DNA of 57,583 nucleotides from Lachnospiraceae bacterium (GTDB lineage Bacteria; Bacillota; Clostridia; Lachnospirales; Lachnospiraceae). The notes under the pieces are model-generated. The model saw nothing but the letters and a program-made list of their open reading frames with translations. It had not been told where the DNA came from and ran no database searches. The position numbers were made by a program, and so were the translations under genes. The stretch lies in NCBI GenBank assembly GCA_017962105.1, contig JAGCVY010000077.1, forward strand, positions 1-57,583. The letters are read 5' to 3'. Positions within the stretch are counted from its first letter, which is position 1. Each line of letters opens with the position of its first letter. This document shows positions 50,555 through 57,583 of the stretch, one piece after another.

Positions 50555-51256
50555 TCATTTTACGGACGCGGAACGGATTTCCAGTACCGTCAGGGTTTCC
50601 CCGTCAACGGAGAATGCAACCTCGCAGTCCCCGTAGCGCATCCCGTACCGTCTCTGCGGGTCATCCTGATAAGCCGGCCGGGGATCTGCGTCCAAAACTT
50701 CCGAAAGAGCCCTAAGCCAGCGGTCATCCTTGCCGATGGTCCGGGCCTCCGCATTCACGCTGTCGGGAATCGTTACCGAAAGTCGGTAGGACGCGTGCTC
50801 GTCGGCAAATCCGCCCACGGCATCCGGAACACTGTCCGCGTAGGGCACATAAGGTTTGATATCGTAGATCGGCGTGCCGTTCATCAGGTCGGCCCCGCTC
50901 ACGATCAGCTCCGGTCCGTCCGCTGTCTCCTCCACCCGGAGCAGCCTGACAACCGTAAGGCCCAGGGAATTCGGCCGGAACGGCGACCTCGTGGCCCAGA
51001 CGCCGACGCGGGTGTTCCCGCCGAGCCTCGGCGGCCGCACGGTCGCCTGAAAGGATTCCCCCTTAGGGGTCTCCGAGAACTCCCAGATCAGCCAGAGATG
51101 GGAAAAAGCCTCGATTCCGCGGAAGGCGTCCGCAGTACCGTAAGGCTTTTCAAAGACAATCCGGCTCTCCACTCCGCTCGCGATGCCGCTCTGGCGCGGG
51201 ATACCGAATTTGTCGGTATAATCATTGTGAATTACGGCGATTTTCCGAATCTCCAT
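50555..51256 (-). CDS. trmO: tRNA (N6-threonylcarbamoyladenosine37-N6)-methyltransferase TrmO
   Basis: Methylates t6A37 of threonine tRNAs. 233 residues from ATG 51256 (GGAGT upstream). YaeB/UPF0066 signatures: FGIPRQSGIA, FSHLWLIWEF, RPPRLGGNTRVGVWATRSPFRPNSLGLT and the later IYDIKPYVPYADS. It lies right next to a tRNA-Thr gene, its expected substrate, which may be chance. It follows rlmB by 13 nt. Confidence 0.93.
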   Translation of the reverse strand: MEIRKIAVIHNDYTDKFGIPRQSGIASGVESRIVFEKPYGTADAFRGIEAFSHLWLIWEFSETPKGESFQATVRPPRLGGNTRVGVWATRSPFRPNSLGLTVVRLLRVEETADGPELIVSGADLMNGTPIYDIKPYVPYADSVPDAVGGFADEHASYRLSVTIPDSVNAEARTIGKDDRWLRALSEVLDADPRPAYQDDPQRRYGMRYGDCEVAFSVDGETLTVLEIRSASVK

Positions 51257-51269
51257 GATAACACTCCAC

Positions 51270-52019
51270 TCAGGACTCCTTAAGGCCTCTCTGCCGCACA
51301 ATCTCATACGCCAGCACGCCCATGGCAACCGACGCATTGAGCGAATCGACATCCCCCTTCATCGGGATGGACGCCGTCATATCGCAGGTTTCCTTGACAA
51401 GGCGGCTCACGCCGCTTCCCTCGTTGCCGATCACAAGGCCGATGGGACCGGTCATGTTGACGCGGTACATCACATCGCCGTCCATATCGGCGCAGACAAA
51501 CCAGATTCCCCTCTTCTTGAGGTCCTCCATGGTGCGCACAAGGTTGGTCACCTTCGCCACCGGGGTGTAGTTGATCGCTCCGGCGCTGGTTTTGGCCACA
51601 ACCGCGGTAAGTCCGACAGCACGCCGCTTCGGGATGATAATGCCGTGAGCTCCCGCCTGATTGGCCGTCCGAAGGATTGCCCCTAAGTTGTGCGGGTCCT
51701 CGATCCCGTCGAGGATGATCAGGAACGGAGCTTCCCCTTTGGCTTCCGCCGCCGCGAGGATATCTTCCACCTCCGCGTACTCGTACGCCGCAGCGTTGGC
51801 GATCACGCCCTGATGATGCCCGGTTGTGCTCATCTGGTCCAACCGTTCCTTCTCCACGAAGTTGATGATGGTATCCCCCTTCTTCGCCTCCCGGAGAATG
51901 GACTGGATCGGACCGTCCATGCAGCCCTTCAGCACAAACAGCTTATCGATGGTCTTGCCTGCGCGAAACGCCTCCAAAACCGCATTCCGGCCTTCAATTG
52001 TAAACTCTTCGTATCGCAT
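51270..52019 (-). CDS. rlmB: 23S rRNA (guanosine2251-2'-O)-methyltransferase RlmB
   Basis: SPOUT methyltransferase, 249 residues. N-terminal substrate-binding domain with IEGRNAVLEA. Catalytic domain with LDGIEDPHNLGAILRTA, the knot motifs IGLVIGNEGSGVSRL and DSLNASVAMGVLAYE. Start ATG 52019 has GAGGGA upstream. Part of the cysS-mrnC-rlmB-trmO cluster, typical of Firmicutes. Confidence 0.94.
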   Translation of the reverse strand: MRYEEFTIEGRNAVLEAFRAGKTIDKLFVLKGCMDGPIQSILREAKKGDTIINFVEKERLDQMSTTGHHQGVIANAAAYEYAEVEDILAAAEAKGEAPFLIILDGIEDPHNLGAILRTANQAGAHGIIIPKRRAVGLTAVVAKTSAGAINYTPVAKVTNLVRTMEDLKKRGIWFVCADMDGDVMYRVNMTGPIGLVIGNEGSGVSRLVKETCDMTASIPMKGDVDSLNASVAMGVLAYEIVRQRGLKES

Positions 52020-52057
52020 AGTATTCCCTCATTTCGGAAAATGTCCCACTGCGGCCA

Positions 52058-52522
52058 TTACCCTTTTGTCTCTTCCGTTTTCCCGTCGTATTTCTTCATC
52101 GCATCCGTCAGCAGAGACACCATCCGTTCCTCCTGTCCCGTCAGGTACCAGTACCCGCACAGGGCCTCAAAACCCGTCGCCTTGCGGTAATCCGCAACGG
52201 ATGCGTGCTTTGCAACGGAGTGGGATTTGGCGTTGCGGCCGCGTCTCACAACGGACTGCTCCGTCTCGGTCAGCTGTTCCGCCAAAAGCTCCAGCAGCTC
52301 CTTCTGTGCGCCCGCATTGACATAGCGGCAGGTGTGCTTGTGCATCGTGTTCACGGTGCGCTCGCCGCGTCCCACCACAATGGTCCGGACAACCATCTCA
52401 AACGCGCAGTCGCCGACATACGCAAGGGTCAGCGGCGAAAGCGAGGCCGCATCACAATCGGCGATTCCCGCTTTCGCAAGAATCGCCGACGCTGAATTCA
52501 TTTTCGTTGGATTATTGTCCAT
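52058..52522 (-). CDS. mrnC: Mini-ribonuclease III
   Basis: RNase III catalytic domain without the dsRNA-binding domain; matures 23S rRNA. 154 residues from ATG 52522. The catalytic signature is LAYVGDCAFEMVVR with Asp and Glu, and the HKHTCRYVNAGAQ region is typical of MrnC. It is 37 nt after cysS. Confidence 0.93.
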   Translation of the reverse strand: MDNNPTKMNSASAILAKAGIADCDAASLSPLTLAYVGDCAFEMVVRTIVVGRGERTVNTMHKHTCRYVNAGAQKELLELLAEQLTETEQSVVRRGRNAKSHSVAKHASVADYRKATGFEALCGYWYLTGQEERMVSLLTDAMKKYDGKTEETKG

Positions 52523-52559
52523 ACTCTCCTCGAAAAATCGTTTTGACACTGATACCGTT

Positions 52560-54020
52560 TTACTGCGAGATAATCTCCCAGACAACGCCCTCACGGGTGT
52601 CCTTGATCTGAACGCCCTTCGCAAGAAGCTCGCCGCGGATCGCATCCGCAGTCGCAAAATCCTTGGCTTTCTTCGCCTCGGCGCGCTTTGCGATCATCTC
52701 CTCAATCCAGGCGGTAAGCTCGCCGTCCGCAGCAGGCTCCGTCTCCGGAAGAGGCTCAGTAAGGCTTAAGCCGAGAACCTCGTCGAAACTCTTTGCAAGT
52801 GCGAACTTGGTGGCGTCACTGAGGTCCGCCTTGAGCATATCGTAGAGAACCGTGATGGCGGAAGCCGTGTTGATATCGTTGCAGAGTGCTTCCTCGAACT
52901 GTGCGCGGTACTTTGCAAATGCGACCGCGTCAACGCCCTTCGTAAATGCCTCAACGACCGCGGAACCGCCCTCTGCGGCTGCAGCGCCGAGAGACGAAAT
53001 CCGGCGGCGCAGTTTCTCATATGCCGTCTTCACCTGGTCCATAACCTCATAGGAGAACTCAAGAGGCTTTCTGTAGTGCGACTGCAGGCAGAACATTCGA
53101 TATACAAGCGGATCGTAACCGTTCTCCTCCAACACGGACACGGTCAGGAACGCTCCCTTGCTCTTGCTCATCTTGCCGGAGCGGTCGTTCAGGTGATGCA
53201 CATGGAACCAGTAGTTGCACCATTTGTGGCCGAGGTAGGACTCGGACTGCGCAATCTCGTTGGTATGATGCGGGAAAATGTTGTCCACGCCGCCGCAGTG
53301 GATATCCATGTACTCCCCGAGGTGCTTCATGCTGATGCAGGAGCACTCGATATGCCAGCCGGGATAACCGACGCCCCACGGGCTGTCCCACTTCAGAGCC
53401 TGATCCTCAAACTTGGACTTTGTGAACCAGAGCACGAAATCGTTTTTGTTCTTCTTGTTCGTATCGATATCGACGTCGTCGCGCACGCCCTCGAGAAGCG
53501 ATTCCTCGCTGTGGTTCGTGAGCACGTAATACTCTTTGAGTTTCGAGGTGTCAAAATACACGTTCTCGCCTGCGCGGTAAGCATATCCCTTCTCAAGAAG
53601 CACCTCGATCATGTGGATGAACTCCGGAATGCAGTTCGTCGCCGGCTCCACAACATCAGGCGTCTTGATATTCAGTTTTGCACAGTCTGCGAAAAATGCG
53701 TCCGTGTAGAACTTGGCAATCTCCATCACCGTCTTGTGCTCTCTCTTGGCGCCGGCAATCATCTTGTCCTCGCCGGTGTCGGCATCGCTGGAGAGATGTC
53801 CCACGTCGGTGATGTTCATGACTCGCTTCACATCGTAGCCGATGTAGCGAAGGGTCTTCTCCAGCACATCCTCCATCATGTAGCTGCGCAGATTTCCGAT
53901 GTGCGCGAAATGATACACCGTCGGTCCGCAGGTGTACATCGCCACCTTCCCCGGAACGTTCGGGACGAATTTTTCGACCCGGCGGGTCAGGGTGTTATAT
54001 AAATTCAACTTGTCTTCCAT
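52560..54020 (-). CDS. cysS: Cysteinyl-tRNA synthetase
   Basis: Class I synthetase, 486 residues. CGPTVYHFAHIGNLRSY carries the HIGN version of HIGH. Zinc ligands lie in ECSCISMKH and DIHCGGVDN. KMSKSKG is intact. GGAGAA precedes ATG 54020. It leads the cysS-mrnC-rlmB-trmO unit. Confidence 0.97.
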   Translation of the reverse strand: MEDKLNLYNTLTRRVEKFVPNVPGKVAMYTCGPTVYHFAHIGNLRSYMMEDVLEKTLRYIGYDVKRVMNITDVGHLSSDADTGEDKMIAGAKREHKTVMEIAKFYTDAFFADCAKLNIKTPDVVEPATNCIPEFIHMIEVLLEKGYAYRAGENVYFDTSKLKEYYVLTNHSEESLLEGVRDDVDIDTNKKNKNDFVLWFTKSKFEDQALKWDSPWGVGYPGWHIECSCISMKHLGEYMDIHCGGVDNIFPHHTNEIAQSESYLGHKWCNYWFHVHHLNDRSGKMSKSKGAFLTVSVLEENGYDPLVYRMFCLQSHYRKPLEFSYEVMDQVKTAYEKLRRRISSLGAAAAEGGSAVVEAFTKGVDAVAFAKYRAQFEEALCNDINTASAITVLYDMLKADLSDATKFALAKSFDEVLGLSLTEPLPETEPAADGELTAWIEEMIAKRAEAKKAKDFATADAIRGELLAKGVQIKDTREGVVWEIISQ

Positions 54021-54070
54021 GTATTCTCCGTTCTGCCGCAGCTCATCCGCGGCTTATTTCATTGTCATGA

Positions 54071-54898
54071 TCAAAGTCCAAGCATCCGGATGTACTCCGG
54101 CAGTGCCAGCTCGAATTTCACTCCGTACCAGTGCTTCGGGTCGCCGACCGTCTTCTCGATACAGAGCACCGTGTAATCGGCTGCGATCCTTGCCGCTTCC
54201 TGCTCGTTGAAACCCTGCATCAGCGCTCCGGTGAACGCCGAGGCGTACACATCGCCGGTACCGTGACAGCCGGTCTCCAACTTCTTGTGCTCATAGTAGG
54301 TGGACACACCCTCCACGTTGATCACGACGCCCGTATATCCCGGACGGTAGGAAACCCCGGTGAGGATGATGGTCTTCGCGCCGAGCTCGTGCATTTTCCG
54401 AAGAAGGTCTTCGATAAAAACACGGTCGTAAACCTCGCGGTACGGAGTATGGGTCATCATACAGGCCTCGGTAATGTTCGGCAGCGTGATATCCGCCTCC
54501 CAACAGAGCTTCGCCATCTCCGCGGCGTAGGTTTCGTCAAATCCGACATACAGCTTGCCGTTGTCCGCCATTGCGGGATCCACGATCTTAAGGCCCTTAC
54601 AGTGCGCCGTGAAAATATCCCGCACATACCCGATCTGCTGAACGCTTCCGAGGTATCCGGTGTAGATACAGTCGAAGGAAATCTTCTCCTTCTTCCACTG
54701 AGCGCTGATCTTCGGCATATCGTCCGAGAGATCGCGGAAGGTAAATCCGGTAAAACCCGCCGTGTGGTTCGAGAGAACCGCCGACGGGAGAATACAGGTC
54801 TCCGTCCCCGACGCCGAAAGGATCGGCAGCGCAACCGTGAGGGAGCACTGTCCCACGCACGAAATGTCCTGGATTGTCAACACTCTTTTGTATGCCAT
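54071..54898 (-). CDS. Pyridoxamine/pyridoxal kinase (PdxY-like)
   Basis: Salvage phosphorylation of vitamin B6. 275 residues from ATG 54898. Ribokinase-fold features: ISCVGQCSLT at the N terminus, DPAMADNGKLY, and the anion hole with catalytic Asp in GCHGTGDVYASAF. It is preceded by a promoter with a 21-bp imperfect palindrome, so it is likely regulated by a specific repressor or activator. Confidence 0.9.
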   Translation of the reverse strand: MAYKRVLTIQDISCVGQCSLTVALPILSASGTETCILPSAVLSNHTAGFTGFTFRDLSDDMPKISAQWKKEKISFDCIYTGYLGSVQQIGYVRDIFTAHCKGLKIVDPAMADNGKLYVGFDETYAAEMAKLCWEADITLPNITEACMMTHTPYREVYDRVFIEDLLRKMHELGAKTIILTGVSYRPGYTGVVINVEGVSTYYEHKKLETGCHGTGDVYASAFTGALMQGFNEQEAARIAADYTVLCIEKTVGDPKHWYGVKFELALPEYIRMLGL

Positions 54899-54940
54899 AA
54901 TTGCACCTTCCGTCTGCGAACCATGGAACCCGTTCGCTGT

Positions 54941-54968
54941 ATTATAGTTTGTGATACGATATCGCAAA
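54941..54968 (-). promoter_or_regulatory. Promoter and candidate operator of the pyridoxamine kinase gene
   Basis: TATAAT on the minus strand (54941-54946) is abutted by an imperfect palindrome, TTTGTGATA-N3-TATCGCAAA (54948-54968), with eight of nine arm positions matching. The dyad occupies the spacer region, where a bound regulator would block RNA polymerase. No good -35 was found at 17 nt. Confidence 0.55.
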
Positions 54969-55019
54969 TTACCGACTATGTCAATAGGTAATTGTCCTGC
55001 CCATGGTCTTCTGCCCGGG

Positions 55020-57374
55020 TCAGTCCTTCCAAACCTGTTGAAGAAGTTTTGCCATCTCGGTCATCGGCTTCTGTCCGCCCTGCTTTCCATTGGGCCGACG
55101 GTCGTTCCGATTCGCATTGTCGCGTCTTCCGTCCCCTTGTTTTTTCCCTTCGGGACGGCGGTTACCGGCATTCTCCTTTTTCGTCTCCTCAGGCTTTTTG
55201 CTGCCGGAAGCGCCCCTCACGGCGGCCTCCTCCGAGCGCATGGAAAGCTGGATCCTCTTCCGCTTCTCATCCACGGTGAGGACGCGCACATCCACGATGT
55301 CGCCGATCTTCACGACGTCGAGCGGATGCTTCACGAACTCATCCGATAGCTCGCTGATGTGCACCAGACCGTCCTGATGAACGCCGATGTCGACGAAAAC
55401 GCCGAAGTCGATGACGTTGCGGACCGTTCCCTTCAGGATCATTCCCGGCTTGAGGTCGGAGATTTCCAGCACATCGCTCCGCAGGATCGGCTTGGGCATA
55501 TCTTCTCTCGGGTCTCTCGAGGGTTTCTCCAGCTCGCCGATGATATCCGTAAGGGTAATCTCGCCGACACCGAGCTCCGCAGCCAGCGCCGCGGTGTCGC
55601 CCACCTTGGAGCGCATCCCCTTCGCACCGCCTGCCGCGATGTCATCCGCGGTATACCCGAGCTTCGTAAGGAGCGCGTAGGCCGCGGCATAGCTCTCGGG
55701 GTGCACGCCGGTGTTGTCCAGCACTTCCTTGCCCTCGCGGATGCGAAGGAACCCGGCGCACTGCTCGAAGGCCTTCGGCCCGAGCTTTGCAACCTTCAGA
55801 AGGTCCTTGCGGCTTTGGAAGCTGCCGTTCTCCTCCCGGTAGGTAACAATATTCTTGGCAAGCGTTTTGTTGATCCCGGAGACATACTCCAGGAGGGATA
55901 CGCTTGCGGTGTTTAGATCCACGCCAACGCGGTTCACGCAGTCCTCGACAACGCCGCCCAGATTTTCCGCCAGCTTCTTCTGGTTCATATCATGCTGGTA
56001 CTGTCCGACGCCGATGGCCTGCGGCTCGATCTTGACAAGCTCCGCCAGCGGATCCTGCAGTCTTCTCGCGATGGACGCCGCGCTTCTCGCACCGACGTCA
56101 AGCTGCGGGAACTCCTCCGTTGCCAGCTTGCTGGCCGAGTACACGGACGCTCCGGCCTCGTTGACGATCGCGTAGGATACGCGGTTCGGGATTTCCGAGA
56201 GAAGCTCTACGATGACCTTCTCGGACTCTCTCGAGGCGGTTCCGTTTCCGAGGGAAATGAGTTCCACGCCGAAGTGGTTTATGATCTTCCGAAGCATCAG
56301 CTTCGATTCCTCGATCTTGTTCTGGGGCTCGGTGGGATAGATGACCTTGGTGTACAGCACCTTGCCCGTCGCGTCCACAACCGCGAGCTTACAGCCCGTG
56401 CGGAACGCGGGGTCCCAGCCCAGCACAACCTTGCCCGTGATGGGCGGCTGCATCAGGAGCTGCTCCAGGTTCTTGTCGAACACCTTGATGGCGCCGTCCT
56501 CCGCGTCCTCCGTGAGCTTGTTCCGGATCTCGCGCTCGATGGACGGGGCGATCAGTCTCTGATACGCGTCCGCGATCGCCTCCTGCAGATACGGGGTCGT
56601 GTTCGGATTGTCCCGCACGATCACCTGCTTCTCAAGATATCGTAAAATGTCCTCCTCCGGAGCCTCGATGCGTACCGAAAGAACCTTTTCGTTTTCGCCG
56701 CGGTTCACGGCGAGCACGCGGTATCCGGTCATCTTGGCCACCGGCGAGGAAAATTCCTTGTACATGTCATAGACGGTGGGCTCTTCGCTCTTCGTCTTGG
56801 CTTCCGAAAACAGAACGCCCTTCTTGAAAGTGATGTCGCGGATATAGTTGCGGTAATCCGCGGAATCGCTCACGGACTCCGCCACAATGTCCATTGCGCC
56901 CTGGATTGCCTGCTTCACATCCGTCACGCCCTTCTCCTCGGAGAGGAACGCTTCCGCCTCGGTCTCCATGGTGTTCCCGGTCTCCTGGGCGATCAGGATC
57001 TCCGCCAGCCCGTCAAGGCCCTTTTCCTTCGCATCCGTTGCCCGGGTGCGTCTCTTCGGCCGGTACGGGCGGTACAGATCCTCCACGGCAACCATCGTGG
57101 TGGCTTCCTCGATGGCTTTGCGGAGTTCCTCGGTAAGCTTTCCCTGCTCCTCGATGGTCGCAAGCACCTGCTGCTTCTTCTCATCGAGATTCCGCAGGTA
57201 AGTAAGTCTCTCATGCAGGTCACGCAGTTGCTCATCGTTAAGCTGCCCCGTGGCCTCCTTGCGGTATCTGGCGATGAAGGGGATCGTATTTCCCTCATCA
57301 ATCAAAGTAACCGCGGCCTCGACCTGCGAGACCTTGATGTTCAGTTCATTCGCTATGGTTTGTGCAATCGTCAT
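55020..57374 (-). CDS. tex: RNA-binding transcription accessory protein Tex
   Basis: 784 residues from ATG 57374 (GGGGAG upstream). The N-terminal Tex helical domain starts IAQTIANELNIKVSQVEAAV. The YqgF-like nuclease fold has GWDPAFRTGCKLAVVD. Helix-hairpin-helix repeats follow (DLNTASVSLLEYVSGIN), then an S1 RNA-binding domain with FGVFVDIGVHQDGLVHISEL. The last 65 residues are a disordered, K/R/N/Q-rich tail not found in standard Tex. Located downstream of ispF. Confidence 0.94.
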   Translation of the reverse strand: MTIAQTIANELNIKVSQVEAAVTLIDEGNTIPFIARYRKEATGQLNDEQLRDLHERLTYLRNLDEKKQQVLATIEEQGKLTEELRKAIEEATTMVAVEDLYRPYRPKRRTRATDAKEKGLDGLAEILIAQETGNTMETEAEAFLSEEKGVTDVKQAIQGAMDIVAESVSDSADYRNYIRDITFKKGVLFSEAKTKSEEPTVYDMYKEFSSPVAKMTGYRVLAVNRGENEKVLSVRIEAPEEDILRYLEKQVIVRDNPNTTPYLQEAIADAYQRLIAPSIEREIRNKLTEDAEDGAIKVFDKNLEQLLMQPPITGKVVLGWDPAFRTGCKLAVVDATGKVLYTKVIYPTEPQNKIEESKLMLRKIINHFGVELISLGNGTASRESEKVIVELLSEIPNRVSYAIVNEAGASVYSASKLATEEFPQLDVGARSAASIARRLQDPLAELVKIEPQAIGVGQYQHDMNQKKLAENLGGVVEDCVNRVGVDLNTASVSLLEYVSGINKTLAKNIVTYREENGSFQSRKDLLKVAKLGPKAFEQCAGFLRIREGKEVLDNTGVHPESYAAAYALLTKLGYTADDIAAGGAKGMRSKVGDTAALAAELGVGEITLTDIIGELEKPSRDPREDMPKPILRSDVLEISDLKPGMILKGTVRNVIDFGVFVDIGVHQDGLVHISELSDEFVKHPLDVVKIGDIVDVRVLTVDEKRKRIQLSMRSEEAAVRGASGSKKPEETKKENAGNRRPEGKKQGDGRRDNANRNDRRPNGKQGGQKPMTEMAKLLQQVWKD

Positions 57375-57421
57375 GTAGGTTCTCTCCCCTGATTTTTCTG
57401 CATTTTCCGTATCTTCCGGCG

Positions 57422-57583
57422 TTATCTGCAATTGCTGCCGGGCTCTCCGCAGCCGGGACACCCCTCACAACTGCCGCAACGGCCGCCGTAGGATATCTCC
57501 GTGTAGGAGACCATCGGCTCGAGAAGGCATACGGCCTGTGCCGCGATTCCCTCTCCCGCGCCGGTAAATCCGAGTCCCTCCTC
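57422..57583 (-). CDS. ispF: 2-C-methyl-D-erythritol 2,4-cyclodiphosphate synthase, C-terminal part, with Cys-rich tail (5' cut by window)
   Basis: Only the last 53 residues are present. GLGFTGAGEGIAAQAVCLLE is the conserved IspF ending. A normal IspF stops about here, but this protein continues for about 33 residues with a cysteine cluster, CGSCEGCPGC and a final NCR. The stop is TAA at 57422-57424. Non-mevalonate isoprenoid synthesis is implied. It lies 47 nt upstream of tex. Confidence 0.85.
   Translation of the reverse strand, partial: EEGLGFTGAGEGIAAQAVCLLEPMVSYTEISYGGRCGSCEGCPGCGEPGSNCR

Overview
The window looks like a chromosomal segment of an anaerobic Clostridia member, most likely a GC-rich Lachnospiraceae-type gut or rumen bacterium. 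Supporting marks are a type II fatty-acid operon built on FabK, a single-operon F-type ATPase, a class A RNase P RNA, a tmRNA whose tag ends in ALAA, QueH, mini-RNase III, TrmK, a TGS-type nucleoside kinase and SD sequences of the AGGAGG type. No sporulation, phage, transposase or CRISPR genes were seen. The taxon is inferred from gene content and operon layout; no database search was possible.

Layout: 1-3.8 kb holds a truncated rluF, ssrA (tmRNA), a multi-zinc-ribbon protein, a decayed copy of it, and a membrane protein. 4-13.7 kb (minus) is the complete elongation and acetyl-CoA carboxylase operon acpP-fabK-fabD-fabG-fabF-accB-fabZ-accC-accD-accA followed by an acyl-CoA synthetase. A divergent MerR-family gene (13.9-14.7 kb) reads away from it, and its probable operator lies in the 19-bp spacer of the fab promoter. 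14.7-20.8 kb (minus) is the ATP synthase operon atpB-E-F-(delta/alpha fusion)-G-D-C. 21.0-21.3 kb is rnpB. 21.3-24.2 kb is a chain of small membrane proteins ending in an MFS protein. 24.2-30.9 kb is the macromolecular-synthesis operon dgt-dnaG-rpoD-trmK-nucleoside kinase. 31-34.4 kb (plus) is an FHA-FtsW/RodA protein with its penicillin-binding partner. 34.5-39.4 kb is a LemA/DUF3137 envelope cluster, followed by queH, hisC and an aminotransferase to 42.3 kb. 42.5-45.1 kb (plus) is a tandem AAA+ (CbxX-like) gene with a YbjN-like partner. 45.2-50.0 kb holds a zinc-metallopeptidase-like lipoprotein and a large MORN-repeat protein. 50.2-57.6 kb holds a palindrome-dense element, tRNA-Thr, trmO, rlmB, mrnC, cysS, a pyridoxamine kinase, tex and the end of ispF.

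The most unusual observations are four. (1) A non-palindromic octamer, GGAAAATG/CATTTTCC, occurs 41 times by eye, about twenty-fold above chance, on both strands, in all reading-frame registers and in promoters. It behaves like an uptake-type or highly iterated sequence. (2) The ATP synthase alpha subunit carries a delta-subunit C-terminal domain at its N terminus, with no separate atpH. (3) The fatty-acid operon appears to be under a MerR-type activator rather than FapR or FabT. (4) A tandem AAA+ protein with a degenerate first ATPase domain is paired with a YbjN-like protein.

Several signals are embedded inside genes: the atp operon terminator lies within merR, and the rnpB promoter lies within the MFS gene.
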